NCBI GenBank assembly: GCA_035560005.1 | Contig: DATMAN010000071.1 | Location: forward strand, 45,351-109,350 | Origin: Burkholderiales bacterium | Lineage (GTDB): Bacteria; Pseudomonadota; Gammaproteobacteria; Burkholderiales; Eutrophovitaceae | DNA length: 64,000 nucleotides | Direction: 5' to 3' | Shown: positions 35,995-46,300 of the stretch, in pieces | Numbering within the stretch: position 1 is the first letter of the stretch | Layout: every line of letters begins with the position of its first letter | Made by a program: the position numbers and the translations under genes | Notes under the pieces: generated by a model | Database searches by the model: none | What the model was told of the DNA's origin: nothing | What the model saw: the letters and a program-made list of their open reading frames with translations, nothing else

Positions 35995-36563
35995 AGCGGG
36001 CGCTGCCCGTCTGCGTGCTGCTCGCGGGCGCGCTCTGCGGGCCCGTCCTGGGCGAGAAGCAGCCTGCGCTCGAAGACACTCGCGCGATCTATGCACTCAA
36101 CCTGTTCGGCGCGGCCTGCATGGCGAACCTGGGCGACGCAGACAGGATTTCGGCCTGGGCCGGGTTAGAAGCGCTCGCGCCGCTCGACCCCGGCGAGGTA
36201 GCGCTGCTGCTCGCGGGAAAGCCCGGCCATGGCTGGAACGCCTCCGGTCCGAACGGCGAGGCGTTGCTCCTGCTGGGCGAGGACGGCGTGTGCTCGGTGT
36301 GGGCGCGCCGGGCCGCCGCCGCCCAGACCCAGGCCTGGGTGCGCGCGATGATGCAGCAGGCAGGCGCCGATGGAACGCGCGCCGAACTGGTCGAGGATCG
36401 CCTGCTGGACGGCCGCGGCGGCCAGTACCGGCTGGTGGCCTTTCGCCTGTCGTCGACCGGCAGCCCGCGGCAGTTCCTGCTGTCCTGCGCGACGACCGAG
36501 GCCGACAACGAGCAAGTGGCCGCCCAGCTCATGCTGAGCGTGGGCGAGATCCGACCGCGCTGA
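35991..36563 (+). CDS. Exported protein of unknown function (NMCC_0638-like)
   Basis: A 190-residue protein with a signal peptide (MKRALPVCVLLAGALCGPVLG). The mature part has AIYALNLFGAACMANLGD and a late SCATTEADNEQVAAQLMLSVG, which reminds me of the NMCC_0638 family; I cannot confirm this. Two to three cysteines could form disulfides. Its ATG overlaps the previous stop (ATGA), so it is co-translated with the dehydrogenase. No function can be assigned. Confidence 0.75.
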   Translation: MKRALPVCVLLAGALCGPVLGEKQPALEDTRAIYALNLFGAACMANLGDADRISAWAGLEALAPLDPGEVALLLAGKPGHGWNASGPNGEALLLLGEDGVCSVWARRAAAAQTQAWVRAMMQQAGADGTRAELVEDRLLDGRGGQYRLVAFRLSSTGSPRQFLLSCATTEADNEQVAAQLMLSVGEIRPR

Positions 36564-36604
36564 AGGCGCGCGAGCGTAACCGATGATCGAAAGCGGAGGC
36601 TCCG

Positions 36605-37534
36605 ATGGCTGAGCGAAAAGTAATCATCACCTGCGCCGTGACGGGCGCGATCCACACTCCGTCCATGTCGCCCTATCTCCCGGTGACCCCGGAAGAGATC
36701 GCCGAGGCTGCAATCGGCGCCGCGCAGGCCGGCGCGGCCATCGTGCACCTGCACGCGCGCGACCCGAACGACGGCCGGCCGACGCAGGATCCGAAAGTGT
36801 TCCTGCAGTTTCTCCCACGGATCAAGGCCGCGAGCGACGTGGTGATCAACCTCACCACCGGCGGCGCCCCGACCATGACGGTGGAGGAACGGCTGCAGCC
36901 GGCGCTGCAACTGAAGCCGGAAGTCGCCTCGCTGAACATGGGCTCGATGAACTTCGGCCTCTACGAAATGCTGGCGCGATACAAGGAGTTCAAATACGGC
37001 TGGGAAAAGCCCTATCTCGCCGCCTCCGACGAGCGCATCTTCAAGAACACGTTCAAGGACATCGCCTACATCCTGGAATCGTGCAGCAGCAACAACACGC
37101 GGTTCGAGGTGGAGTGCTACGACATCGGACATCTGTACAGCGCCGCGCATTTTCTCGATCGCGGTCTCATCCAGCCGCCGCTGTTCATCCAGTCGGTCTT
37201 CGGCATTCGCGGCGGCATCGGTCCGCATCCCGAGGACGTCCTGCACATGAAGCGTACGGCGGATCGGCTGTTCGGTGACCAGTACCAGTGGTCGGTGCTC
37301 GGCGCGGGCCGCAACCAGATGTTCGTCGCGACGCAGTCGGCGGTGTTGGGCGGCAATGTGCGCGTGGGTCTCGAAGACAGTCTCTGGATCGGCAAGGGAG
37401 AACTGGCCAGGTCCAACGCGCACCAGGTCTCCAAGATCCGCCGCATCCTCGAGGAACTGGGGCTCGCGATCGCCACGCCCGAGGATGCCCGCCGCATTCT
37501 CAAGCTCAAGGGCCGGAACAACGTCAACTTCTGA
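36605..37534 (+). CDS. Beta-keto acid cleavage enzyme (BKACE, formerly DUF849)
   Basis: A 309-residue TIM-barrel enzyme of the BKACE family, which converts a beta-keto acid and acetyl-CoA to acetoacetate and a CoA ester. VHLHARDPNDGRPTQDP has the two zinc-binding His (H48, H50). INLTTGG, FEVECYDIGHL and GAGRNQMF are other family landmarks. It probably acts on the keto product of the upstream dehydrogenase. The actual substrate (for example dehydrocarnitine-like or 3-ketoadipate-like) cannot be told from sequence. Confidence 0.9.
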   Translation: MAERKVIITCAVTGAIHTPSMSPYLPVTPEEIAEAAIGAAQAGAAIVHLHARDPNDGRPTQDPKVFLQFLPRIKAASDVVINLTTGGAPTMTVEERLQPALQLKPEVASLNMGSMNFGLYEMLARYKEFKYGWEKPYLAASDERIFKNTFKDIAYILESCSSNNTRFEVECYDIGHLYSAAHFLDRGLIQPPLFIQSVFGIRGGIGPHPEDVLHMKRTADRLFGDQYQWSVLGAGRNQMFVATQSAVLGGNVRVGLEDSLWIGKGELARSNAHQVSKIRRILEELGLAIATPEDARRILKLKGRNNVNF

Positions 37535-37683
37535 AACCGGAACGAACCGCCCAGCACCATGGCAACAGGCCAGCGCAACGGCAAGTGGATGTGTTACACC
37601 CGAAGGAAGCGGCGCCATCCCGCGGCCGCTCCGCATGGTCGAGCTCCCTGGCGCCTTGCGGTCCCGGTGGTCCATTCAACAAC

Positions 37684-38763
37684 ATGAAGACCTACCAGAT
37701 CGCCGCGATTCCGGGTGATGGCATCGGCACCGAAGTGATCGAAGCCGGCATTTGCGTACTGGAGGCGCTCGTGCGCGCCGACGGCAGCTTCGGCCTGGAA
37801 TTCACACGCTTTCCCTGGGGCAGCGACTACTACCTGCGCCACGGCGAGATGATGCCGAAAGACGCGCTGGAAACCCTCAAGTTTTTCGACGCGATCTATT
37901 TCGGCGCGGTGGGCTCCACCGAGGTCCCCGACCATGTCACCCTCTGGGGCCTGCGGCTCGCCATCTGCCAGGGCTTCGACCAGTATGCGAACGTACGACC
38001 CTCGCGCGTGCTCCCCGGCATCGAGCCTCCCCTGAAGCTGGCCTCGCCGGCCGATCTCGACTGGGTGATCGTGCGCGAGAACTCCGAGGGCGAATATTCC
38101 GGCCAGGGCGGTCGCTCGCACCGCGGGCTGCCCGGCGAAGTCGCGACCGAGGTCGCGATATTCACACGCAAAGCGGTGGAGCGCATCCACCGCTTCGCCT
38201 TCGAGCTGGCCCGCAGCCGGCCGCGCAGGCAGCTCACCCTGATCACCAAGTCCAACGCCCAGCGCCACGGCATGGTCATGTGGGACGAGGTCTTTTGGGA
38301 GGTCTCGGCCGACTACCCCGACGTGAAGACCGAGCGCACGCTGGTCGATGCCGCCACGATGCGCATGGTTCTGCGCCCAGCCTCGCTCGACGTGATGGTC
38401 GCGACCAACCTGCACGCCGATATCCTGTCAGACCTCGCGGCCGCCCTCTCCGGCAGCCTCGGCATCGCGCCCACCGCCAACCTCAATCCGGAACGCAGTT
38501 TTCCGTCGATGTTCGAGCCGATCCACGGCTCTGCGTTCGACATCGCCGGCCGGGGAATCGCCAATCCGATCGGCGCCTTCTGGAGCGCGGTCATGATGCT
38601 CGAGCATCTCGGCGAACCGCGCGCCGCCGCACGGCTCATGTCGGCGATCGAAGCGGTGAGCGCACAGCGGATCTTCACACCGGATCTGGGCGGCGGCGCC
38701 AGCACCCGGGAAGTGACCGACGCCGTGATCCGCAACGTCTCAGCCACCGCGCCGCACCGTTGA
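37684..38763 (+). CDS. Tartrate/D-malate dehydrogenase-like beta-decarboxylating dehydrogenase
   Basis: A 359-residue member of the isopropylmalate/isocitrate dehydrogenase family. IPGDGIGTEVIEAG starts it; RENSEGEYSGQGGR, TKSNAQRHGMVMWDEVF and EPIHGSAFDIAGRGIANPIG follow. WGLRLAICQGFDQYANVRPSR and the protein length fit the TtuC/DmlA branch rather than LeuB. The ATG at 37684 is where homology begins, despite a weak ribosome site and a longer open frame. A 149-base gap separates it from the BKACE gene. Confidence 0.88.
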   Translation: MKTYQIAAIPGDGIGTEVIEAGICVLEALVRADGSFGLEFTRFPWGSDYYLRHGEMMPKDALETLKFFDAIYFGAVGSTEVPDHVTLWGLRLAICQGFDQYANVRPSRVLPGIEPPLKLASPADLDWVIVRENSEGEYSGQGGRSHRGLPGEVATEVAIFTRKAVERIHRFAFELARSRPRRQLTLITKSNAQRHGMVMWDEVFWEVSADYPDVKTERTLVDAATMRMVLRPASLDVMVATNLHADILSDLAAALSGSLGIAPTANLNPERSFPSMFEPIHGSAFDIAGRGIANPIGAFWSAVMMLEHLGEPRAAARLMSAIEAVSAQRIFTPDLGGGASTREVTDAVIRNVSATAPHR

Positions 38764-38811
38764 CTTCCGTGCTCCGCGCATCCGGTCCTGTGTGGCGCGC
38801 GCTCATAGAGC

Positions 38812-39339
38812 TCAGCGCCTTTCCCTCGACCGCTCCAGCGCCGCCTTGCAGGCGGCGAGCGCTTCGTCCCCGAAGCAGACGCAGCGCACTTCCTCCAGGG
38901 TGGCGTCGGTCTCCAGAAAGTCCGAAATCTCCCGCAGGGCCACCCCGCTCGCGGCCTCGAGCGGATACCCATAGGCCCCGGTACTGATCAAGGGAAAGGC
39001 GAGCGTGCGCACCTCGTGCTCCACCGCGAGGCGCAGGCTGTTGCGATAGCAGGCGGCAAGCAATTCGGGCTCGCCGTGCCGTCCACCGCGCCACACCGGC
39101 CCGACCGTATGAATGATCCATCGGGCCGGAATCCGGAAGCCGGGCGTAATGCGCGCCTCCCCGACGGGGCAGCCGCCCAGCTTCCGGCAGTACTCGCGCA
39201 GCTCGGGCCCGGCCGCGCGGTGGATCGCGCCGTCCACCCCGCCTCCGCCCAGCAAGGTGCTGTTGGCTGCATTCACGATGGCGTCCACCCGCTGACGGGT
39301 GATGTCGCCCTGGACGATGTGGATACGGGGGTGCTCCAT
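38812..39339 (-). CDS. ymdB: Macro-domain O-acetyl-ADP-ribose deacetylase
   Basis: A 175-residue single macro domain. [26 protein letters not shown] is the ADP-ribose-binding signature and [16 protein letters not shown] the second loop. It would remove ADP-ribose or acetyl groups from ADP-ribose derivatives. The ATG at 39337-39339 starts the domain; the open frame extends upstream without support. It is divergent from ompR and convergent with the tartrate dehydrogenase gene. Confidence 0.93.
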   Translation of the reverse strand: MEHPRIHIVQGDITRQRVDAIVNAANSTLLGGGGVDGAIHRAAGPELREYCRKLGGCPVGEARITPGFRIPARWIIHTVGPVWRGGRHGEPELLAACYRNSLRLAVEHEVRTLAFPLISTGAYGYPLEAASGVALREISDFLETDATLEEVRCVCFGDEALAACKAALERSRERR

Positions 39340-39395
39340 GCGAGCACGATAGCGCGCGGCGCCGGCCACCGGCAATGCGGCCGAACCTCTGCTTT

Positions 39396-39401
39396 TATAA
39401 T
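39396..39401 (+). promoter_or_regulatory. Promoter -10 for ompR, possibly leaderless
   Basis: A perfect TATAAT at 39396-39401 ends only seven bases before the ompR ATG at 39409. Transcription would begin at or within one or two bases of the ATG, and there is no ribosome-binding sequence. This suggests a leaderless transcript unless another promoter exists upstream. Confidence 0.5.
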
Positions 39402-39408
39402 CCCGCCC

Positions 39409-40152
39409 ATGCAGACCGGAGCGAGCGTTTCCACGGCGGCGACCGTACTGGTCGTCGACGACGACCAGCGGCTGCGCGAGCTGCTCGATCGCTATCTGGG
39501 CGAACAGGGATTCGGCGTGCGCACCGTTGCCGACGGCGCGGCGATGGATCGGGTCATGAGCAAGGAGAACGTCGACATGATCATCCTCGACCTGATGCTG
39601 CCGGGCGAGGACGGCATGTCGATCTGCCGTCGGCTGCGCGCAGCCGGCCGGCGCGTGCCGATCATCATGCTCACCGCGCGGGGCGACGAAGCCGACCGCA
39701 TCGCCGGGCTGGAGATCGGAGCCGACGACTATTTGCCCAAGCCCTTCAACCCGCGCGAGCTGGTGGCGCGGATCAAGGCGGTGCTGCGCCGCCAGTCGCC
39801 CGCGTCGACGTTGCCCGGCGCGCCGGACGACAGCAAGGCGCCGGTCCGATTCGGCCCCTTCGAGCTGAACATCGCCAACCGCACGCTGACCAAGGCGGGC
39901 AAGCCGCTCGGGCTTACCACCGGCGAGTTCGCCATGCTCAAGGCGCTGGCGACGCATCCGCGCGTGCCGCTGTCGCGCGACAAGCTGATGGAGCTGGCGC
40001 GCGGGCGCGAGTACGGCGTGTTCGACCGCTCGATCGACGTCCAGGTCTCCCGGCTGCGCAAGCTCCTGGAAGAGGATCCGGCCAACCCGCGCTACATCCA
40101 GACGGTCTGGGGCGTAGGCTACGTCTTCGTGCCCGACGACGAGCAGCCGTGA
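39409..40152 (+). CDS. ompR: OmpR-family response regulator
   Basis: A 247-residue response regulator with a receiver domain ([12 protein letters not shown], phospho-acceptor D61 in [20 protein letters not shown]) and a winged-helix output domain ([13 protein letters not shown]...[11 protein letters not shown]...[18 protein letters not shown]...VWGVGYVF). It matches OmpR more than other members, and envZ follows with a one-base overlap (TGATG). It would control outer-membrane and osmotic genes. Confidence 0.93.
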   Translation: MQTGASVSTAATVLVVDDDQRLRELLDRYLGEQGFGVRTVADGAAMDRVMSKENVDMIILDLMLPGEDGMSICRRLRAAGRRVPIIMLTARGDEADRIAGLEIGADDYLPKPFNPRELVARIKAVLRRQSPASTLPGAPDDSKAPVRFGPFELNIANRTLTKAGKPLGLTTGEFAMLKALATHPRVPLSRDKLMELARGREYGVFDRSIDVQVSRLRKLLEEDPANPRYIQTVWGVGYVFVPDDEQP

Positions 40153-41483
40153 TGCGCCTGCACTGGCTACCGCAGTCCCTGCTTTCGCGTTCGATGCTGC
40201 TGATCGCCGCGCTGCTGGTGGTAAGTCAGCTCATCTGGTTCGGCCTGTACCGCACCTACAACGTGCGCACGCAATCGGAGTACCTGGCCACGCAGATCGC
40301 GAGCGTGCTGGCCACGGTGAGCGCCGCGCTGGAAACCATGCCCGCGGCCTCGCGCCGGCGCTTTTCGGAAAAGCTCCCCTCGCAGCACAATATCCGGCTG
40401 CTCCCGGCCACGGCCTGGGAGAACGGCGAGGTCGCGCTGCCGGAATCGCCGCTGCTGCGCGCCATCGGTGCGGAGCTCAAGCGCCAGCTGGGCAGCGATG
40501 CCGAGGCGCTGGTCATGCTGGAAGACGCCACGCGCGCGCTCTGGATCAAGATCCAGGTGCGCAACCAGGCCTACTGGGTCGTCTTCCCGCCGGGTTCGCG
40601 TGGTTCCGCCTCGGTGTGGGCCTGGGCGGGCTGGTCGTTCTTCGGCCTGACGCTCGCGATCGTGGGTGCCTACGTGCTGATGCTGCGCGTGAACCGCCCG
40701 CTGCGCGCGCTCACCGAAGCCGCTGAGCACGTCGGCGCGGGCAAAAGTCCGCCTCCACTGCCGGAAACCGGGCCGATCGAGATCCGCACGCTCTCGCGGG
40801 CGTTCAACCGCATGTCGGAGAACCTCAAGCAGCTCGACCAGGAACGCGCCGTTCTGCTGGCGGGCATCTCGCACGATCTGCGCACCCCGCTGTCGCGATT
40901 GAGGCTGGGCGTGGAGATGCTGCGGGAAAACGACAACGACCCGTTGCGCGAGGGAATGATCCGCGACATCGAGGACATGGATGCCATCATCAACCAGTTC
41001 CTCGATTTCGCGCGCGACGGCGGCGAGGAACCCATGCGCTGCGGCGAAGACCTGAACCAGATCGTGGCCAGCATCTGCAGCCGCTACGCCCGCATGGGCC
41101 GGCCGATCCGCGCCCGGTTGCAGCCGTTGCCGCCCATGATGCTCAAGCCCACCGCCACCCAGCGCATGGTAACCAACCTCGTGGACAATGCGGCCCGTTA
41201 CGGCAATGGCGAGATCGAGGTGCGCACCGAGCGCGAAGGAGACAAGGCGATCGTGCGGGTGCTGGATCGCGGCCCGGGCATCCCGCAGGAGGAAGTGCAG
41301 CGGGTGATGCGCCCCTTCACCCGGCTGGAAGCCTCACGAGGCGGCGGAACCGGTTCCGGATTGGGGCTGGCGATCGTGGAGCGCGCCGCGCGGTTGCACG
41401 GCGGCGAAGTGCGTCTGCTCGCCCGTGCCGGCGGCGGGCTCGAGGCGCGCCTCGAGCTGCCCATCGAGCAGAAAGCCGCCTGA
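40152..41483 (+). CDS. envZ: EnvZ-like osmosensor histidine kinase
   Basis: A 443-residue inner-membrane kinase. Two membrane helices (~12-32 and ~158-178) flank a periplasmic loop; a HAMP segment, the H-box [21 protein letters not shown], the N-box [10 protein letters not shown] and [20 protein letters not shown] follow. The periplasmic loop and H-box fit EnvZ. The ATG at 40152 overlaps the ompR stop by one base. The gene ends two bases before the opposing thpR gene. Confidence 0.93.
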   Translation: MRLHWLPQSLLSRSMLLIAALLVVSQLIWFGLYRTYNVRTQSEYLATQIASVLATVSAALETMPAASRRRFSEKLPSQHNIRLLPATAWENGEVALPESPLLRAIGAELKRQLGSDAEALVMLEDATRALWIKIQVRNQAYWVVFPPGSRGSASVWAWAGWSFFGLTLAIVGAYVLMLRVNRPLRALTEAAEHVGAGKSPPPLPETGPIEIRTLSRAFNRMSENLKQLDQERAVLLAGISHDLRTPLSRLRLGVEMLRENDNDPLREGMIRDIEDMDAIINQFLDFARDGGEEPMRCGEDLNQIVASICSRYARMGRPIRARLQPLPPMMLKPTATQRMVTNLVDNAARYGNGEIEVRTEREGDKAIVRVLDRGPGIPQEEVQRVMRPFTRLEASRGGGTGSGLGLAIVERAARLHGGEVRLLARAGGGLEARLELPIEQKAA

Positions 41484-41485
41484 GC

Positions 41486-42025
41486 TTACGAACCGAGCGG
41501 CCAGCCGGCGAGCTCGCTGTAACTGGACCCTTCGGGACCGAGCTCGGAGCGCGCCAGAACCAGACGATCGACGACCCAGTTGAGCGCCTCGCCGGGTTGC
41601 CAGTGCAGGGGCGCGCACAGCGCCTTGCGCACCAGGGTGATGTGAGGCGCGAATTCGCGCTGCTCGATCGGAAAGCTTTCTTGCAGCAGTTTCTCGCGCA
41701 GCCGCAGCGCCAGGCTCCGGAGCGCGTCCGGGATTTCCCGGCTGCCTGCCCAGGCCACGCCGCTGTGAGGCCAGCAACCGACGCGGTCGATCGTCAGCTC
41801 GAATGCAGTCCCGTCGATCCTCTCGCCGATACCGCGCAGCGCGTCCAGGCGCCGGGCCTCGGTGTCGCCCAGAAAGGCCAGCGTCAAGTGAATGTTTTCC
41901 CTGCGCGTCGGGCGTCCACCCAGTTCGCGCTGCAATCTCCGGCCCCAGGCCGCGAGCGCGGCCTGAAGCGGCGGACCTGGCCACAGGGCGAAGAACAGAC
42001 GCAGCGGAGGCGATTCACCAGGCAT
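41486..42025 (-). CDS. thpR: RNA 2',3'-cyclic phosphodiesterase (ThpR, 2H family)
   Basis: A 179-residue 2H phosphoesterase. The two catalytic HxT motifs are HLTLAFLG and [17 protein letters not shown] is the typical N-terminus. The ATG at 42023-42025 overlaps the 3' end of ispF by 11 bases; an upstream start would overlap more. It would open 2',3'-cyclic phosphates in RNA. The biological role in bacteria is not settled. Confidence 0.9.
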   Translation of the reverse strand: MPGESPPLRLFFALWPGPPLQAALAAWGRRLQRELGGRPTRRENIHLTLAFLGDTEARRLDALRGIGERIDGTAFELTIDRVGCWPHSGVAWAGSREIPDALRSLALRLREKLLQESFPIEQREFAPHITLVRKALCAPLHWQPGEALNWVVDRLVLARSELGPEGSSYSELAGWPLGS

Positions 42026-42488
42026 CGAGCAGAACGATCGCCTCGGCCGCAATGCCTTCGCCCCGGCCGGCGAATCCCAGCCGCTCGGTGGTCTTGGCCT
42101 TCAGGTTCACTTGCGAGCGGCGTACTCCGAGATCGGCCGCGATGTTGGCGATCATGGCCGGGATGTGGTCGGCCAGCTTCGGCGCCTGGGCGATGATCGT
42201 CGAATCCACGTTCACCACCCGGTATCGCTCGCGCGCGAGCAGCGCGGCGACCCGGCGCAGCAGCTCGCGGCTGTCGGCTCCGGCATACCGCGGATCGGTG
42301 TCCGGAAAATGCCGCCCGATATCACCCAGGGCCGCCGCACCGAGCAAGGCGTCGCTGATGGCGTGCAACAGGACGTCCGCATCCGAGTGTCCGGCCAGGC
42401 CCTTGTCGAACGCGATGCGCACTCCGCCGATGATCAGCGCTCTGCCTTCCACCAGCGCGTGTACGTCGAATCCCTGTCCGATTCTCAT
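42015..42488 (-). CDS. ispF: 2-C-methyl-D-erythritol 2,4-cyclodiphosphate synthase
   Basis: A 157-residue IspF, the fifth step of the MEP isoprenoid pathway. [15 protein letters not shown] with the zinc-binding Asp/His, [19 protein letters not shown], and [17 protein letters not shown] are complete. It follows ispD by 26 bases, the common betaproteobacterial ispD-ispF order. Confidence 0.97.
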   Translation of the reverse strand: MRIGQGFDVHALVEGRALIIGGVRIAFDKGLAGHSDADVLLHAISDALLGAAALGDIGRHFPDTDPRYAGADSRELLRRVAALLARERYRVVNVDSTIIAQAPKLADHIPAMIANIAADLGVRRSQVNLKAKTTERLGFAGRGEGIAAEAIVLLDAW

Positions 42489-42514
42489 GCGATGCGACTC
42501 CGTGTCTGCCTGCT

Positions 42515-43219
42515 TCAGCCGCTCTTGCGTTGCCGGCTGGAGAGGATCGCTTCGGCGAGCTGCAGATCGTCGGGAAACGTCACCTTCAGATTTGCGACGC
42601 TCGATTCCACCAGCAGCGGCCGCAACCCAAGTTGCTCGACGGCACTGGCTTCGTCGGTCACGCGCCCCAGGTCCGCGGCCGCCAACGCTCGCTGCAACAG
42701 CGCGCAGCGGAACATCTGCGGAGTCTGCGCCTGCCACAACCGCTCGCGCGACTCGGTGGTGGCCACGCGCGCCTGGGCGTCGGCGCGCTTGAGGGTCTCC
42801 GCCACGCGAGTCGCGAGCAGTCCACCGACCGGATCGTTGTCCACCGTGGCGATGAGCCGTTCCAGCAGCAGCGGCGTCAGGCACGGACGTGCCGCGTCGT
42901 GAACCAGCACCCAGTCCTGCCCGTCGATCTCCGGGGCCAGGGCTTGAAGCCCGTTGGCGACCGAGCGCGCGCGGGTGTCTGCGCCCGTCTTTCTCGCTCG
43001 CAGCCGCGCGCCAAACAAAGCCCAGTCGTAGCGCTCGAACCATTCATCGTCCGGAGACAGCACGACCTGCACCGACTCGATCCGGGGATGCGAGAAGAGC
43101 GCCTCGATGCTCCAGGCGAGCATCGGCCGGCCGAGGAGCGGCAGGTACTGCTTCGGCCGGGAATCGCCCATGCGCAACCCGGTACCGGCGGCCGGGATGA
43201 GCGCGACGCAGCGGGACAT
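42515..43219 (-). CDS. ispD: 2-C-methyl-D-erythritol 4-phosphate cytidylyltransferase
   Basis: A 234-residue IspD, the CTP-dependent third step of the MEP pathway. [22 protein letters not shown] is the nucleotide-binding start; [11 protein letters not shown] and [15 protein letters not shown] are conserved. A GGAG box precedes the ATG at 43217-43219. A leftward GATAAT (complement of 43246-43251) is a plausible -10 in the short divergent gap with mfd. Confidence 0.97.
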   Translation of the reverse strand: MSRCVALIPAAGTGLRMGDSRPKQYLPLLGRPMLAWSIEALFSHPRIESVQVVLSPDDEWFERYDWALFGARLRARKTGADTRARSVANGLQALAPEIDGQDWVLVHDAARPCLTPLLLERLIATVDNDPVGGLLATRVAETLKRADAQARVATTESRERLWQAQTPQMFRCALLQRALAAADLGRVTDEASAVEQLGLRPLLVESSVANLKVTFPDDLQLAEAILSSRQRKSG

Positions 43220-43288
43220 ACTGCTCCAGCGAGAAGGCGGGCGCTATTATCCGGGCGCGGGCGCGCGGCCGGCAACTACCCGGTCCTC

Positions 43289-43294
43289 TATAAT
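43289..43294 (+). promoter_or_regulatory. Promoter -10 for mfd
   Basis: A perfect TATAAT at 43289-43294 lies 17 bases before the mfd ATG at 43312, so the leader would be about 10 bases. No ribosome-binding sequence is visible in it. The -35 region is GC-rich and unrecognisable. Confidence 0.45.
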
Positions 43295-43311
43295 CTGGCG
43301 CCCTTCGCATC

Positions 43312-46300
43312 ATGGCATTGACGGCATCTCTTCCCGCCCCGGCCGGTCGCGTGCGTGTCTCCGCCCCGGCCGGCTCGGCGGATTCACTGCTGATCGCGCG
43401 GCTCGCCCGCGCGGCGCGGCCGCTGCTGGTCGTGACCGAGGACGCCCAGGAAGCGCAGCGCCTGCTGGAAGAAGTGCGCTTCTTCGCGGCGGATCTGCGG
43501 GTGCATCTGTTTCCCGACTGGGAAACGCTGCCTTACGACGCCTTTTCTCCGCACCAGGATCTGGTGTCGGAACGGCTCGAGACGCTGTATCGCCTCACCC
43601 GCAACGAATGCGACGTCATCGTCGTGCCGGTCACGACGATGCTCTACCGCCTCCCCCCGACCGCCTACCTGGCGGCCTATACGTTCCTGCTCAAGCGCGG
43701 CGACCGGCTGCCGCCGGCCGAACTGTCGCGGCAGTTGACCCTGGCAGGCTACAGCCACGTCAGCCAGGTGGTCAGTCCCGGCGAATACAGCATGCGGGGC
43801 GGAATGATCGATCTGTTTCCGATGGGCAGTGCGCTGCCCTATCGCATCGAGCTGTTCGACGAGGAGATCGACAGCCTGCGCGCCTTCGATGCGGATACCC
43901 AGCGCAGCATCTACAAGGTCAACGAAGTGCGGCTGTTGCCGGCGCGCGAATTCCCCACCGACGAGCAGGCCAGGACCCGGTTCCGCAGCCGGTTTCGCGA
44001 AGCGATCGAGGGCGATCCGACCCGTAGCCGCATCTACAAGGACATTTCGCAGGGCGGCTTGCCGGCGGGCGTCGAGTACTACCTGCCGCTGTTCTTCGAT
44101 CAGACGGCAACGCTCGCCGACTATCTGCCCGAAAGGGCCGCGGTGCTGCTGCACGGGGACTTGCCATCGGCGATTCGGAAATTCTGGACGGACACCGAAG
44201 CGCGCTACCGGCTGCTGTCCGGCGATCCGGATCGCCCCCTGCTGCCTCCGGGTGCGTTGTTCCTGCGCGAGGAGGAGTTCTTCGGGGCCATCAAGCCCTT
44301 CGCGCGCCACGAGATGACGCGGCCGGGCGCAGGTCACGCGGCCGGCGCGCTGCCCCCGGTTGCGGTGGACCGCCGCGCCGCCCAGCCGGTGGGCGCGCTC
44401 AAGCGCTTCGTGGAATCGTTTCCCGGACGGGTGTTGCTGCTGGCGGACAGCCCGGGCCGGCGCGAAACGTTGTTCGGTTTGCTGACCGAATATGGCGTTC
44501 ATCCGAGCCCGGCGCAGGATTGGGCCGGTTTCCTGTCCGGCGAAGGCCGCTTCGCGCTCGGGGTCGCACCAGTCCACTCGGGCTTCATCGACGAGGAGGC
44601 CGGCCTCGCTGTCATCACGGAAGGCGAGTTGTATCCCGCGCAGGTGCGCGCCCGCGCCCAGCGCGAGCGCCGCGTCTGCGCCGAGAACATGCTGCGCGAC
44701 CTGTCGGAGGTGCGCGTCGGCGACCCGGTGGTGCACGTCGAGCACGGCATCGGCCGCTACCGGGGACTCGCCACGATGGATCTGGGCGAGGGACCCAACG
44801 AATTCCTGACGATCGAATACGAAGGCGGCGACAAGCTCTATGTCCCCGTTGCGCAGCTGGCGATGGTCGGCCGCTACAGTGGCGCCGCACCCGAGGCTGC
44901 GCCCTTGCACCGCCTGGGCAGCGGACAGTGGGAAAAAGCCAAGCGCCGCGCCGCGCAGCAGGTGCGCGACACCGCCGCGGAGCTGCTCGCCCTGTACGCG
45001 CAACGCGCCGCGCGCACCGGGCACGCATTCGGTGTCAAGCCGCACGACTACGAGGCGTTCCGGGCCGGCTTCCCGTTCCAGGAAACGCCCGACCAGGCCG
45101 CGGCCATCGAGGCGACGCTCAATGATCTGCGCTCGGGCAAGCCGATGGACCGCCTGATCTGCGGCGATGTCGGATTCGGCAAGACCGAGGTGGCCCTGCG
45201 CGCCGCGTTCGTGGCCGTGGCCGACGGAAAGCAGGTGGCGGTGCTGGTGCCTACCACGCTGCTGGCGGAGCAGCATTTCCAGACCTTTTCCGATCGCTTC
45301 GCCGAATGGCCGGTGAAGATCGTCGAGCTGTCGCGCTTTCGTTCGGCGAAGGACACCGCGGCCGCCCTGCGGGGGCTGGCCGAAGGACGCGTCGACATCG
45401 CCATCGGCACCCACCGGCTGCTGCAGCGGGACGTGAAGTTCAAGGACCTCGGACTGGTCATCGTCGACGAAGAACACCGCTTCGGAGTGCGCCAGAAGGA
45501 GCGTTTGAAGGCGCTGCGCGCCGAAGTCGACGTGCTCACGCTCACCGCCACTCCGATTCCGCGCACGCTGGCGATGGCCCTGGAAGGACTGCGCGACTTC
45601 TCGGTCATCGCCACCGCCCCGCAGCGGCGCATGGCGATCAAGACGTTCGTCTCCCCGTTCAGCGACGGGCTGATCCGCGAGGCGGTGCTGCGCGAGCTGA
45701 AGCGCGGCGGGCAGATCTACTTCCTGCACAACGAGATCGAAACCATCCACCGCATGGAGGAACGGCTCACCCGCCTGGTGCCGGAAGCGCGGCTACGCGT
45801 GGCCCATGGGCAGATGGCGGAGCGCGAGCTGGAGCACGCGATGCGCGACTTCTATCAGCAGCGCTACAACCTCCTGCTGTGCACGACCATCATCGAAACC
45901 GGGATCGACATTCCGACCGCCAACACCATCATCATCAACCGCGCCGACAAGTTCGGCCTGGCGCAGCTGCACCAGTTGCGCGGGCGAGTCGGACGTTCGC
46001 ACCACCAGGCCTATGCCTATCTGCTGACACCGGATGAAGAAGCGCTGCGCGGCCAGGCGCGCAAGCGGCTGGAGGCGATCCAGATGATGGAAGAGCTGGG
46101 CTCGGGCTTCTACCTCGCGATGCACGACCTGGAAATACGCGGCGCCGGCGAGGTGCTCGGAGAATCGCAGAGCGGCGAGATGCAGGAAATCGGTTTCGCG
46201 CTCTATGCCGAGATGCTCAACGCCGCGGTGCGCGCGCTGAAAAGCGGCCGCGAGCCGCACCTCGCCGGGCCGCTGGATTCGGGCACCGAGATCAACCTGC

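Noticed and set aside
43384..45750. A 788-codon open frame on the minus strand inside mfd
   Set aside because: It is the complement of well-conserved mfd coding sequence and has no recognisable domain.
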